Part shown: positions 8,621 to 17,660 of the stretch, one piece after another
Layout: every line of letters starts with the position of its first letter
Numbering within the stretch: position 1 is the stretch's first letter
DNA from: UBA2336 sp031395485
Lineage (GTDB): Bacteria > Bacteroidota > Bacteroidia > Cytophagales > Cyclobacteriaceae
NCBI GenBank assembly: GCA_031395485.1
Contig: JANNUS010000006.1
Coordinates: forward strand, 248,001-312,000
DNA: 64,000 bases
Reading direction: 5' to 3'
The notes under the pieces: model-generated
What the model was told of the DNA's origin: nothing
Seen by the model: only the letters and a program-made list of their open reading frames with translations
Database searches by the model: none
Translations under genes and position numbers: made by a program

Positions 8621-9286
8621 GTGATAGCCGAAGATTTAATCAATCAAATGATTCCCCCGCTGAAGGCAACAGACGATGCTCATAAGGCGATCGTATGGAT
8701 GGAAGAGTTTCGATGCAATCAAATGCCGGTGGTAGAGAATGGCAAACTTCTTGGGTTCATCTCTGAAGAAATTATTCTTGAAACAAACGACATAGAAAAA
8801 AAACTAAAAGATTTTCCGTTGGTGGGTGAGTCATGCTACGTTCACATGACTTCACACTTTTATGATATTTTAAAAGTAGCGGCCGACAATAAACTTCAAA
8901 TGGTTTGTGTGCTGGACGATGATGAAGTCTATGCAGGGGTAATCACCATGCAGGATACCATTACCTCCTTTGCGCAAACTGCTGCGGTGCAAATGCCGGG
9001 TGGCATTTTGGTTTTATCCATGAATCATATCGATTATTCTTTAGCAGAAATAAGTCGGCTAATTGAAGAGAACCGCGCGCGCATACTCAGCAGCATCGTA
9101 AAAGAAGATCCGCTTGATACGGGGAAAATAAGACTTACACTTAAGCTAAATGAACTTGACCTTTCAAGAATCGTAGCTACCCTTGAACGGTTCAACTATA
9201 AAGTAATTGGTCGATATCAGGAGCCTAAGCCTATTGGCACAGAAAAGGAACGAATCGATATGCTGCTGCGCTACCTTGATATTTAG
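8621..9286 (+). CDS. CBS-pair protein with C-terminal ACT-like domain (AcuB-like)
   Basis: 221 residues starting at GTG (MIAEDLINQMIPPL). Two CBS motifs cover about 1-120 and normally bind adenosine nucleotides. The remainder (GGILVLSMNHIDYSLAEISRL...YKVIGRYQ) has the length and pattern of a small ACT-like regulatory domain. No catalytic domain is attached, so it is likely a regulatory or sensor protein. It lies 95 bases before nadK. The ligand is unknown. Confidence 0.82.
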   Translation: MIAEDLINQMIPPLKATDDAHKAIVWMEEFRCNQMPVVENGKLLGFISEEIILETNDIEKKLKDFPLVGESCYVHMTSHFYDILKVAADNKLQMVCVLDDDEVYAGVITMQDTITSFAQTAAVQMPGGILVLSMNHIDYSLAEISRLIEENRARILSSIVKEDPLDTGKIRLTLKLNELDLSRIVATLERFNYKVIGRYQEPKPIGTEKERIDMLLRYLDI

Positions 9287-9380
9287 TCGACCCTTAGAAA
9301 TAACTCTTTTCCTTTCCGTAATTCATTCCTAACTTTAACATTCAGCCCAAACTAACTGGCTGTAAACCCAGTAGATTTGT

Positions 9381-10256
9381 ATGAAAATCGGGATACACGG
9401 GAAAGAATTTAATCGTCAGCTGGTTCCGTTAATGGAGAAAATTCTAACTTTTCTTCAACACCACAAAGCCGAACTTTACATTTCTTCTAAGTTCGAAAGA
9501 TATCTTACCGCTTCCGTTTTTAGGAAATTCAAGTGGAAAACCTATGAGCCCGGAAACAGTTTAAAGAAACTTGATGCGCTTTTAAGCATTGGGGGTGATG
9601 GAACTTTACTTGAATCGGTAACACACATTGGGAAAGACGAAACCCCAATACTCGGCATTAACACTGGCCGCCTTGGGTTTTTAGCCACCATCAACAAAGA
9701 AGATGTGGAGGAAGCACTCGATAAAATTTTTAGCAAGGCTTTTACGCTTGATAAACGTGCCGTACTAAGATTGGAGTCAAATAAAAACTTATTTGGCAAA
9801 CTCTGCTTCGCACTAAATGATTTTACCTTAGTAAAGAAGGATTCTTCTTCCATGATTACTGTACATACTTACATTGATGGTGAATTACTGAATTCATATT
9901 GGGCCGATGGCATCATCGTATCCACCCCTACTGGCTCAACCGGGTATGCGTTAAGTTGCGGAGGGCCACTTGTGTTCCCGCGCTCCGGTAACTTTGTTAT
10001 AACACCGGTAAGCCCCCATAATTTAACGGTTAGGCCAATCGTGGTTTCCGATAATTCAGAGATTTCATTTAAAGTTGAAGGGCGCAGTAATAAATTTTTG
10101 GTTTCCCTCGATTCACGCACGGCTACCGTTGATAACGCGGTGAAGCTAAAAATTGTAAAAGAGAATTTTAAGGTAAACCTAATTTTACTGGAGGGGCAGC
10201 ATTATTTTAAAACTCTCCGGCAAAAGCTTAATTGGGGCTTAGATATTAGAAATTGA
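9381..10256 (+). CDS. nadK: NAD kinase
   Basis: 291 residues. NadK phosphorylates NAD to NADP in the cytoplasm. The GGDGTLLESV motif has its catalytic Asp at 73, and the NAD-binding segment reads STPTGSTGYALSCGGP. The C-terminal beta-sandwich is complete. A TAGATTTG sequence at 9372-9379 matches the -7 consensus but ends one base before the ATG, which is too close to serve this gene in a simple way. Confidence 0.96.
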   Translation: MKIGIHGKEFNRQLVPLMEKILTFLQHHKAELYISSKFERYLTASVFRKFKWKTYEPGNSLKKLDALLSIGGDGTLLESVTHIGKDETPILGINTGRLGFLATINKEDVEEALDKIFSKAFTLDKRAVLRLESNKNLFGKLCFALNDFTLVKKDSSSMITVHTYIDGELLNSYWADGIIVSTPTGSTGYALSCGGPLVFPRSGNFVITPVSPHNLTVRPIVVSDNSEISFKVEGRSNKFLVSLDSRTATVDNAVKLKIVKENFKVNLILLEGQHYFKTLRQKLNWGLDIRN

Positions 10257-10263
10257 TTTTTAT

Positions 10264-10271
10264 TACATTTG
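10264..10271 (+). promoter_or_regulatory. -7 type promoter box upstream of the DUF6089 pair
   Basis: TACATTTG matches TAnnTTTG and lies 30 bases before the ATG at 10302. No clear -33 TTTG was found. Confidence 0.4.
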
Positions 10272-10301
10272 TAGTTCACTGATTTAGAAATACTTAGGGT
10301 G

Positions 10302-11366
10302 ATGAGGAAAATAGCCTATTTTTTAATTGCATTTGTTTTGCTGGCAGCTTTTGAACACGAGGCTTATGGTCAAATGAATCGCAGAAGCATTAAGCGAAAT
10401 AATAAACGGATTGGAAGTTTTAAGGGCCGCAAGTCGCATTTTGATAAGAACAAGGTTTACAATGCTTTAGGTGTTTCCTTAAACGCGTTTAATTACTATG
10501 GTGATTTATCCCCCTCTCCAAAAAGAATAAGTACCGATATAAGTTTAACACGCCCCGCCATAGGCGTTTCCTTTACGCATCGCTTTGGGCCACGCTATCA
10601 ACTTGTAGGCAGTTTTATGTACGGTGGCATTCGGGGTTCCGACAATGATTCGGCCGACCCGGAGGATACAAAAAATGGTATTTTCCGATATAACAGAAAC
10701 CTCTCTTTTAGAAATAGAATTAAGGAACTCTCCATTGTTGCGCAGGTTGACCTTTTCGAAAACCAATCAACATACATTAGCCGTGTTAAGTGGACGCCCT
10801 ATATTTATGCGGGTCTGGCTGTTTTTCATCACAACCCACAAGCACAGGCCCCCGAATTTGATGCCGCAGGAAATCCAACAGGCAAAAAAGGAGAGTGGGT
10901 TGACCTACAACCGCTTGGTACCGAAGGACAAAACTCAGATCTTGATCCCTCGGATGTAAACTATGGACTAAAGCCCTACAAAAGAATTCAGTTTGCCATA
11001 CCATTTGGTTTTGGCGCTCGTTTTAGAATAAACGAGGTTATGGATCTTTCAGGAGAATTTGGTTTCCGCTATACATTCACGGACTATTTAGACGATGTTA
11101 GTGGTAACTATGTTGATCTGGATGTTTTTGGCAATGATGATTTAGCGCGCGCCATGTCTTACAGAACAAATGAAGTTAAGGGGACTCCTCCGCCAATAGG
11201 ATCAGGCGGTGCAGATTCTGGGGGCTATACAGTGTGGCCTGGGTATGGTCATGAAGATAAATACTCACTCCGTGGCAATAGCGACAATAAAGATATTTAT
11301 ATGGTAACAAGTGTGCGGCTTACCTATATTCTTGGAAAAACATTTCACCGGGCTAAGTTCAGATAA
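10302..11366 (+). CDS. Outer-membrane beta-barrel protein, DUF6089 type
   Basis: About 354 residues. A signal peptide (MRKIAYFLIAFVLLAAFEHEAYGQ) is followed by a basic linker rich in Arg/Lys/Asn, then amphipathic beta-strands typical of a small barrel: LGVSLNAFNYYGDLSP, IGVSFTHRFGPRYQLVG, FGARFRINEVMDLSGEFGFR, FTDYLDDVSG. The pattern matches the DUF6089 family found upstream of uppS-bamA in Bacteroidota. I prefer the ATG at 10302 over the GTG one codon earlier. It overlaps the next gene by one base (TAATG), and the two are paralogues. Confidence 0.8.
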   Translation: MRKIAYFLIAFVLLAAFEHEAYGQMNRRSIKRNNKRIGSFKGRKSHFDKNKVYNALGVSLNAFNYYGDLSPSPKRISTDISLTRPAIGVSFTHRFGPRYQLVGSFMYGGIRGSDNDSADPEDTKNGIFRYNRNLSFRNRIKELSIVAQVDLFENQSTYISRVKWTPYIYAGLAVFHHNPQAQAPEFDAAGNPTGKKGEWVDLQPLGTEGQNSDLDPSDVNYGLKPYKRIQFAIPFGFGARFRINEVMDLSGEFGFRYTFTDYLDDVSGNYVDLDVFGNDDLARAMSYRTNEVKGTPPPIGSGGADSGGYTVWPGYGHEDKYSLRGNSDNKDIYMVTSVRLTYILGKTFHRAKFR

Positions 11367-12046
11367 TGCTTAGAAAGGTATTGGTCATAACAATACTCTT
11401 TTGCACAAGCAAAGCATTAGTTGCTCAGCGGTCAGAACTTGGCTTTGGTATAGGTACCTTTAATTACACGGGCGATCTTGTCCGAAACTACAACATCAAA
11501 TATTCTAAGCCCGCGGCCACTGTTTTCTATCGCTCTAACCTAAGCAAAGTTGTCAGCTTTCGGGCTAGTATAACGGCAGGAAAACTTGGTGCCAGTGAAA
11601 AACCCATTGATGCTGCCGCCTTACAACGAGATGCATCCTTTGATATTTTTTTGTTTGAAGGAGTTTTAGGAATGGAGTATCACTTTTTGAACTGGAGAGA
11701 CGATAAGCGACCCATGCGTTATACACCCTATATCTTTGCTGGGTTGGGGTTGTTTGGAATCTCCGGCAATAGCACCAAACCAGCCGAATACAGTAACATT
11801 CAGGGATCAATACCCTTTGGGGGTGGCTTTAAATATATTCTTAATCCTAAATGGTATGCAGCCTTTGAGATTGGTATTCGAAAAACATTTTTTGATTACC
11901 TCGATAACGTCTCTGATTTTACTGATCAAACTCAAAAAAATTATCAATATGGAAACCCAAACGATTTCGATAATTACTTTTTTGTGGGGATAACTTTTAC
12001 CCGTACTTTTTACGATATCCCCTGCCCGACAAATCCTTATAAATAA
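11366..12046 (+). CDS. Outer-membrane beta-barrel protein, DUF6089 type (second copy)
   Basis: 226 residues with a signal peptide ending ALVAQ. It shares with its upstream neighbour a LGFGIGTFNYTGDLV opening, a YTPYIFAGLGLFG strand, a FGGGFKYILNPKWYAAFEIGIRKTFFDYLDNVSD segment and a final aromatic strand, so the two arose by duplication. It lacks the basic linker of the first copy. The TAATG overlap indicates translational coupling. It is probably an outer-membrane protein of unknown role made together with the bamA block. Confidence 0.8.
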   Translation: MLRKVLVITILFCTSKALVAQRSELGFGIGTFNYTGDLVRNYNIKYSKPAATVFYRSNLSKVVSFRASITAGKLGASEKPIDAAALQRDASFDIFLFEGVLGMEYHFLNWRDDKRPMRYTPYIFAGLGLFGISGNSTKPAEYSNIQGSIPFGGGFKYILNPKWYAAFEIGIRKTFFDYLDNVSDFTDQTQKNYQYGNPNDFDNYFFVGITFTRTFYDIPCPTNPYK

Positions 12047-12082
12047 GCAAGTTACCTGCGATAGCTTTTGTTGAAAATACGC

Positions 12083-12090
12083 TACTTTTG
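12083..12090 (+). promoter_or_regulatory. -7 type promoter box before uppS
   Basis: TACTTTTG matches TAnnTTTG. Its last three bases form a TTG in the uppS frame (12088), so the upstream TTG is more likely promoter than start codon; the TTG at 12097 lies 6 bases after the box. Confidence 0.4.
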
Positions 12091-12096
12091 CCCCCC

Positions 12097-12846
12097 TTGG
12101 CTTCATTTAAAGAACATATAGACTTCAATAATCTGCCGCGCCATATTGCCGTTATAATGGATGGCAACGGGCGTTGGGCTAAAAAGAAGGGTGCTATGCG
12201 CATTTTTGGTCATCGAAATGCTGTAAAGGCCGTTCGGGATGTAACGGAAGGTTGTGGGGAGATTGGAATAAAATATTTGACTCTCTACGCTTTTTCTACC
12301 GAAAACTGGAGCCGCCCAAAAGCGGAAATCGATGGCTTAATGGAATTACTGGTTAATACATTAAAGGAGGAAATAAAGACCCTGATGGAGAATCAGGTAA
12401 AACTAATTACCATTGGCGATACATCTAATCTTCCGGTGGATTGTCAGAAAAATTTACAGTGGGCGAAAGATGAGACCAAAAAAAATAGTGGCCTAACTTT
12501 AATATTAGCGTTAAGCTACAGTGGGCGGTGGGAAATTGTGCAGGCTGTTAAAGCAATTGTGGCCCGTGCTAAAGCCGGAGATTTGAATACTGAAGTAGAT
12601 GAGAAATTGATTGAAAACAATTTACAAACAGCAAGCATTCCTGATCCTGAGTTACTTATTCGCACAAGTGGTGAAATGCGCGTGAGCAATTTTTTATTAT
12701 GGCAAATTGCCTACTCAGAATTATACTTTACCCCTACACTGTGGCCAGACTTCCGTAAAGAAAATTTGTATGAAGCCATTTGGGCATATCAACAGCGTGA
12801 ACGCAGATTTGGGAAAACAAGTGAACAATTGAATCCGGTTAATTGA
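12097..12846 (+). CDS. uppS: Isoprenyl transferase (undecaprenyl diphosphate synthase)
   Basis: About 249 residues. UppS adds isopentenyl units to farnesyl diphosphate to make the C55 carrier for peptidoglycan and O-antigen. The catalytic HIAVIMDGNGRWAKKKG loop carries the Mg-binding Asp, and the C-terminal RTSGEMRVSNFLLWQIAYSE block is intact. The start is TTG; of two in-frame TTGs (12088, 12097) the second gives an N-terminus of normal length and is not inside the TACTTTTG box. It sits directly before bamA with no gap, the usual Bacteroidota order. Confidence 0.93.
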   Translation: MASFKEHIDFNNLPRHIAVIMDGNGRWAKKKGAMRIFGHRNAVKAVRDVTEGCGEIGIKYLTLYAFSTENWSRPKAEIDGLMELLVNTLKEEIKTLMENQVKLITIGDTSNLPVDCQKNLQWAKDETKKNSGLTLILALSYSGRWEIVQAVKAIVARAKAGDLNTEVDEKLIENNLQTASIPDPELLIRTSGEMRVSNFLLWQIAYSELYFTPTLWPDFRKENLYEAIWAYQQRERRFGKTSEQLNPVN

Positions 12847-15528
12847 ATGAGAAATACTGTACTGATTTTACTTTTACTTATTGTGGGGATTGATTCCAGC
12901 GCACAATTCAGAAAAAATCGCGCTCGTGTAGAGACCGGTAACGACACCAACCTTAACTATGCAAACCCTGCTGAATATAGTATTGCAGGTATTGAAGTTT
13001 TAGGTCTTAACGTGCTCGATAAAAACGCTATGATTTCGCTTACCGGTTTAAAAATTGGCGATAAAATAAAAATACCTGGTGATGCCATTTCAGGCGCAAT
13101 CCGAAAACTGTGGAAGCATGGATTGGTTGGCGATGCTACCATCCGTGTAGAAAAAATTGAGGGCGAAAACGTATGGCTTGTAATAACACTTTCTGAGCGA
13201 CCGCGACTTACCAATTTCTATTTCTCCGGCATACGCAATAGCCAGGAATCTTCACTGAAGGAAGACCTTACCTTGATTCGCGGAAAAATTGTAAACGATG
13301 CTATGCTTCGAAACACTGAACTGGCCGTAAAAAAGTTTTTTGTTAAGAAGGGATACCTAAACACACAGGTTAAAATTATTCAAGAATCAGACACCTTGAA
13401 CAGTGGTGGCATCCGGTTAAAGATAAATGTAAATCCTAAATCAAAAGTTAAGATTCATAAAATATCCGTTGATGGAAATGAAAATGCGGCCGATGGCAAG
13501 CTTAAAAGCAAAATGAAAGGGACGCACGAACACCCTCGATTTATACTTCACCGTACTGTACTCACCGAACTTTTTAACTTTAAGCCTCGCGAATTTTTTG
13601 GCTCCACACATCCCGTTACGTGGCAGGGCGTTAAAGAATTTATGAGTGACAACATCAAATTAAACATTTTTAAAAGCTCGAAGTTCATTCAGAACGACTA
13701 CGAAGACGACAAAAAAAGTATTGTTTCCTATTACAACTCGAAAGGATACCGCGATGCCGAGCTTATAACCGATACGGTATATAACTTCGATAAACGAACA
13801 ATCAACATTGACCTTAAAGTTGTTGAAGGTCCTAAATATCATTTTCGCGATATTCTTTGGACGGGCAACTACTTACATACTGAAAAAACTCTCAACTCAA
13901 TTTTGGGCATTAAAAAGGGCGATGTTTATAATCGCGAACTCATCGATAAAAAGCTAACCTTTAATCCTAAGGGGCCTGATATAAGCGGTTTGTATATGGA
14001 TGACGGATATCTTTTCTTCCGAATTAACCCAGTAGAAATGGCTGTAGAGGGCGACTCTATTGATGTAGAAATGCGCATTTACGAAGGCGATCAAGCCACC
14101 ATAAATGAAGTTACCATTTCCGGAAACGACCGAACAAGCGATCATGTTATCAGACGTGAATTGTCTACAGTGCCTGGTCAAAAATTCCGGAGGTCAGATA
14201 TTATCCGCACCCAGCAACGCCTCGGACAACTCGGGTATTTTAATGCTACTAACATTGGACAAAATTTAGTGCCTAACCCAGCCAATGCCACCGTGGATGT
14301 AGAGTGGAAAGTAGAAGAACAGTCGAACGACCAAATTGAACTCTCCGGTGGATGGGGAGGATTCTACGGTTTTGTAGGAACACTTGGCCTAACCTTTAAT
14401 AACTTTTCGTTACGCAACATCCCACACGTAAAAGAATGGAGACCGCTGCCTGTAGGAGACGGCCAACGACTATCGTTAAAAATTACCGCTAACGGAAGAA
14501 GTTTCCAGAACTACGGAATTTCATTTACTGAACCCTGGCTTGGTGGACGTAAACCTCAATCGCTAACCGTTAGTGCAAACAAATCAATCTCCAGATATGC
14601 TACGAATGGTTCCTTTACAGATTTAAACTCCTCGTTAAAAGTAGATAACATTTCTGTCGGACTTGGGCGTGTACTCGAATGGCCTGATAATTACTTCACG
14701 CTACTCAATACAATATCCTATACAGTGTATACCGTTAAAAACGTTAGCCCGCAAGCGTACGGGTTAGGTTGCTCTGATTGCTCTTCGTATGGATTTAAAC
14801 TAAACACAACACTCGCACGAAATAGTATCGATAATCCAATGTACCCATCGCAGGGATCTTCCCTTTCTTTAAGTATGGATTTAACACCACCCTATTCATC
14901 GTGGAGAAATTTGAATTATGAGACCGCCACACAATCTGAAAAAAACAAATTTGTGGAATATCATAAGTGGATGTTTGATGCGAAGTACTATATTCCTCTG
15001 GATAGGAAATCGCCACATAAACTTGTGCTAGAGGCAAAAGCTCATTTTGGGTTCCTTGGATCGTACTCTAAGCAATTAGGTGTGGGGCCATTTGAACGAT
15101 TCTATCTTGGGGGCGATGGTTTAGCCGGTGGCGTTGGCTCCTTTGTATTGGGGCAGGAAGTTATTGGCCTACGGGGATATCAAAACAATCAGATCACCCC
15201 GCCCTACGACAACCTAGGTGGTACGGTAAAAGGAGGAATTGCGTACGACAAATTTGGGCTTGAACTACGATACCCCATTACTACTGGAAATGCAGCAACA
15301 ATTTACGGATTTGTGTTTACAGAAGCCGGAAATAACTGGTACAATTATGAAGACTTTAATCCGTTTCAAATGTATAAATCTGCTGGCTTTGGAGCCCGTA
15401 TATTTATGCCGGCCTTCGGTTTAATTGGGCTTAACTGGGCTTACGGATTTGATCCATTCCCATTAGGCAGTGGAGCCCCTAAAAGCGGAGCGCAGTTTCA
15501 CTTTACTATTGGTCAACAAATCAGATAA
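12847..15528 (+). CDS. bamA: Outer membrane protein assembly factor BamA
   Basis: 893 residues with a signal peptide ending DSSAQ. POTRA repeats fill about 40-480 (for example IAGIEVLGLNVLDKNAM, KVKIHKISVDGNENA, KYHFRDILWTGNYL, ATINEVTISGNDRT). The rest is a 16-stranded Omp85 barrel with the loop-6 motif IGLRGYQNN and a C-terminal strand. BamA inserts barrel proteins into the outer membrane. It starts immediately after the uppS stop and is followed after 3 bases by two OmpH/Skp chaperones, which fits co-production of chaperone and insertase. Confidence 0.96.
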   Translation: MRNTVLILLLLIVGIDSSAQFRKNRARVETGNDTNLNYANPAEYSIAGIEVLGLNVLDKNAMISLTGLKIGDKIKIPGDAISGAIRKLWKHGLVGDATIRVEKIEGENVWLVITLSERPRLTNFYFSGIRNSQESSLKEDLTLIRGKIVNDAMLRNTELAVKKFFVKKGYLNTQVKIIQESDTLNSGGIRLKINVNPKSKVKIHKISVDGNENAADGKLKSKMKGTHEHPRFILHRTVLTELFNFKPREFFGSTHPVTWQGVKEFMSDNIKLNIFKSSKFIQNDYEDDKKSIVSYYNSKGYRDAELITDTVYNFDKRTINIDLKVVEGPKYHFRDILWTGNYLHTEKTLNSILGIKKGDVYNRELIDKKLTFNPKGPDISGLYMDDGYLFFRINPVEMAVEGDSIDVEMRIYEGDQATINEVTISGNDRTSDHVIRRELSTVPGQKFRRSDIIRTQQRLGQLGYFNATNIGQNLVPNPANATVDVEWKVEEQSNDQIELSGGWGGFYGFVGTLGLTFNNFSLRNIPHVKEWRPLPVGDGQRLSLKITANGRSFQNYGISFTEPWLGGRKPQSLTVSANKSISRYATNGSFTDLNSSLKVDNISVGLGRVLEWPDNYFTLLNTISYTVYTVKNVSPQAYGLGCSDCSSYGFKLNTTLARNSIDNPMYPSQGSSLSLSMDLTPPYSSWRNLNYETATQSEKNKFVEYHKWMFDAKYYIPLDRKSPHKLVLEAKAHFGFLGSYSKQLGVGPFERFYLGGDGLAGGVGSFVLGQEVIGLRGYQNNQITPPYDNLGGTVKGGIAYDKFGLELRYPITTGNAATIYGFVFTEAGNNWYNYEDFNPFQMYKSAGFGARIFMPAFGLIGLNWAYGFDPFPLGSGAPKSGAQFHFTIGQQIR

Positions 15529-15531
15529 AAT

Positions 15532-16068
15532 ATGCGGTTTTACCTAATTCCAATATTTTTTATCATTTTCGGCCTGAATTTTGTCAACGCTCAGAGGTTC
15601 GGATACATTGACACAGACTTTATTCTGAATAAAATGCCCGAATACAAAAAGGCTCAGGAAGAAATTAATCAACTATCAGACCTTTGGGAGAAAGAAACAC
15701 TGGCGATGTCGAAGGGGATTGAGGCGATGTACAGTTCATTGCAGGCTGAACAGGTATTATTAACCGAAGCAATGCTAAAAGAGCGTACAGAGACTATAAA
15801 AAAGAAAGAGGCAGAATTAAAAGAATATCAGAAGAAAGTATTTGGGTTTGGAGGGCTATTTTTTCTCAAGAAACAAGAACTCATCAAGCCTATACAAGAT
15901 AAAGTGTGGGATGCGGTAGATAAAGTAGCAAAGAAAAACAGCTTAGCTATTGTGTTCGACAAGTCGGGAGAGTTGGTAATGATTTATACCGATCCTCGTT
16001 ATGACTATACCGACTTTGTATTGGATGAACTGGGGTTAGGAGACCCCAATGATGTTGTTAAAAATTAA
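15532..16068 (+). CDS. OmpH/Skp-family periplasmic chaperone (first copy)
   Basis: 178 residues: signal peptide (to FVNAQ), then RFGYIDTDFILNKMPEYKKAQEEIN, the OmpH opening, and a long charged coiled-coil region at about 45-120, ending with a beta segment (AIVFDKSGELVMIYTDPRYDYTDFVLDELG). OmpH/Skp proteins hold unfolded outer-membrane proteins in the periplasm for delivery to BamA. Only 3 bases separate it from bamA. The second copy follows after 25 bases. Confidence 0.92.
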   Translation: MRFYLIPIFFIIFGLNFVNAQRFGYIDTDFILNKMPEYKKAQEEINQLSDLWEKETLAMSKGIEAMYSSLQAEQVLLTEAMLKERTETIKKKEAELKEYQKKVFGFGGLFFLKKQELIKPIQDKVWDAVDKVAKKNSLAIVFDKSGELVMIYTDPRYDYTDFVLDELGLGDPNDVVKN

Positions 16069-16093
16069 ATTTGATTTAAAACTTAAAACTGTA

Positions 16094-16639
16094 ATGAGAA
16101 AATTATTTTTTGTACTTGCGTTTGGATTTGCAACGGTAGTTTCAAATGCCCAAACGGCTCCTTTAAAAATCGGATATGCTGATGTGGAGTATATTTTCAG
16201 TCAAATGCCAGAGGCAAAACAAATTGACAATGAACTTCAAACATTGCAAGGTCAGCTGAAAAAGCAATATGACACCAAAGTGGCTGAGTTTCAGAAGAAA
16301 CTTCAGGAGTATCAGCAATTTGGTGCAACCGTGCCAGATGCTGTAAAACAAAACTCAGAACGTGAACTTCAGCAGCTCCAACAAAACATTCAGAAGCTCG
16401 AGCAAGATTCACAAACCGACTTACAAAAGAAACAAGTTTCCTTAATGGAGCCCGTATATGCAAAAGTGGGTAAAGCAATTGAAGAGGTTGCAAAAGAAAA
16501 TGCATTCTCGCTGATTTTAAATCAGCAGATCAGTGGACTTGATGTAATTTTATTTGGTGACGATAAACTGGATGTCTCAGACATCGTGTTGAAAAAAATG
16601 GGGGTAACGCCAACGCCTCCGGCTGTGCCCAAGAAATAA
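16094..16639 (+). CDS. OmpH/Skp-family periplasmic chaperone (second copy)
   Basis: 181 residues from the ATG at 16094; an earlier in-frame start would give a charged leader instead of a signal peptide. Signal peptide ends VSNAQ; then APLKIGYADVEYIFSQMPEAKQID and a Gln/Lys-rich coiled coil to about 120. The body aligns with the preceding OmpH, so this is a tandem pair, as is common in Bacteroidota. The C-terminus is Pro-rich. It is the last gene before a strong terminator. Confidence 0.92.
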   Translation: MRKLFFVLAFGFATVVSNAQTAPLKIGYADVEYIFSQMPEAKQIDNELQTLQGQLKKQYDTKVAEFQKKLQEYQQFGATVPDAVKQNSERELQQLQQNIQKLEQDSQTDLQKKQVSLMEPVYAKVGKAIEEVAKENAFSLILNQQISGLDVILFGDDKLDVSDIVLKKMGVTPTPPAVPKK

Positions 16640-16658
16640 TTCACTAAATGTTCTTTTA

Positions 16659-16688
16659 AACCCCATCCCGAAAAGATGGGGTTTTTTG
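16659..16688 (+). terminator. Rho-independent terminator after the bamA-ompH block
   Basis: A perfect 9-bp stem AACCCCATC / GATGGGGTT with a 7-base loop is followed by a run of T. It lies 20 bases after the second ompH stop. Confidence 0.85.
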
Positions 16689-16748
16689 TTTGCGTGCTTA
16701 TATCTAAAACTCTTGAAGCCCTTTAGGAGCCTTCGTAAATAATTTATC

Positions 16749-16756
16749 TATTTTCG
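16749..16756 (+). promoter_or_regulatory. -7 type promoter box for ldcA, 4 nt before the ATG
   Basis: TATTTTCG (a TAnnTTYG form) ends exactly 4 bases before the ldcA ATG. The same spacing is seen for nadC and the deoxynucleoside kinase, which suggests very short or absent 5' leaders. Confidence 0.4.
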
Positions 16757-16760
16757 AAAC

Positions 16761-17660
16761 ATGATACCCCCTCCTGCATTAAAAAAAGGCGATACTATAG
16801 GCATTGTTGCCCCCGGAAGAAAGTTGGATGCTAGCCTTGTTAATGCCGCAATACCATACATTGAATCCTGGGGTGTTAGTGTTCGTCTGGGCAAGAATCT
16901 CTTTAGTTCAACACATTCCTATCTCTCGGGAACAGACGCTGAAAGACTGAATGACTTGCAAAATATGTTGAACGACCCTTCGGTTAACGCAATTCTTTGT
17001 GCGCGTGGTGGGTATGGTACAACTCGCATTCTTGATCAGTTAGACTTTACTTCCTTCTTAAAAAGCCCAAAGTGGGTTTGTGGGTTTAGCGATATAACCG
17101 CACTTCATTTAAAAATTCACTCGTTGGGCTTACAAAGTATTCATGGAACAATGCCCGTACTTTTTTCAAAGTCTGAATCAGTACGTTCTGTAGAAAATCT
17201 TCAAAAAACTTTATTTGGTGAACGCATCTCGTTAGAGGCAACTGGTCATCCTAAAAATAAAATTGGCGTTGCCCAAGGGAATATGATTGGAGGAAATTTG
17301 TCACTGATCGTGGATTCGCTCGGAACGTCAACGGAAATCGATACAAAAAATAAAATTCTTGTCATCGAAGAAGTAGATGAGTACTTATATCGGGTTGACA
17401 GAATGATGGTGCAGCTTAAGCGAGCGAACAAACTACAACACCTTGCAGGTTTAGTGGCTGGGCATTTAACGGAAATGAAAGACACCGAACTTCCTTTTGG
17501 TGAATCTATTGAAGAGATTATTCTACAGCACGTTCAGGATTATCGCTATCCTGTTGGGTTTAGTTTTCCAATTGGACATGCGAACCCCAATATAGCGTGG
17601 GTACACGGTCTATCCGCAAGGCTATGCGTTACCGCAGAAAAATCTGTTTTAGATTTTTAG
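16761..17660 (+). CDS. ldcA: S66 family LD-carboxypeptidase (muramoyltetrapeptide carboxypeptidase)
   Basis: 299 residues without a signal peptide, so cytoplasmic. The enzyme removes the terminal D-Ala from tetrapeptides during peptidoglycan recycling. The S66 Ser-Glu-His triad is visible: Ser110 in CGFSDIT, Glu203 in VIEEVDEYLYRVDRM, and His273 in IGHANPN. The CARGGYGTTRILDQLD segment is also typical. The stop interlocks in 4 bp with that of the convergent aminotransferase. Confidence 0.93.
   Translation: MIPPPALKKGDTIGIVAPGRKLDASLVNAAIPYIESWGVSVRLGKNLFSSTHSYLSGTDAERLNDLQNMLNDPSVNAILCARGGYGTTRILDQLDFTSFLKSPKWVCGFSDITALHLKIHSLGLQSIHGTMPVLFSKSESVRSVENLQKTLFGERISLEATGHPKNKIGVAQGNMIGGNLSLIVDSLGTSTEIDTKNKILVIEEVDEYLYRVDRMMVQLKRANKLQHLAGLVAGHLTEMKDTELPFGESIEEIILQHVQDYRYPVGFSFPIGHANPNIAWVHGLSARLCVTAEKSVLDF

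Noticed and set aside
9372..9379. TAGATTTG as the nadK promoter
   Set aside because: It ends one base before the nadK ATG, so transcription would begin inside the coding sequence.
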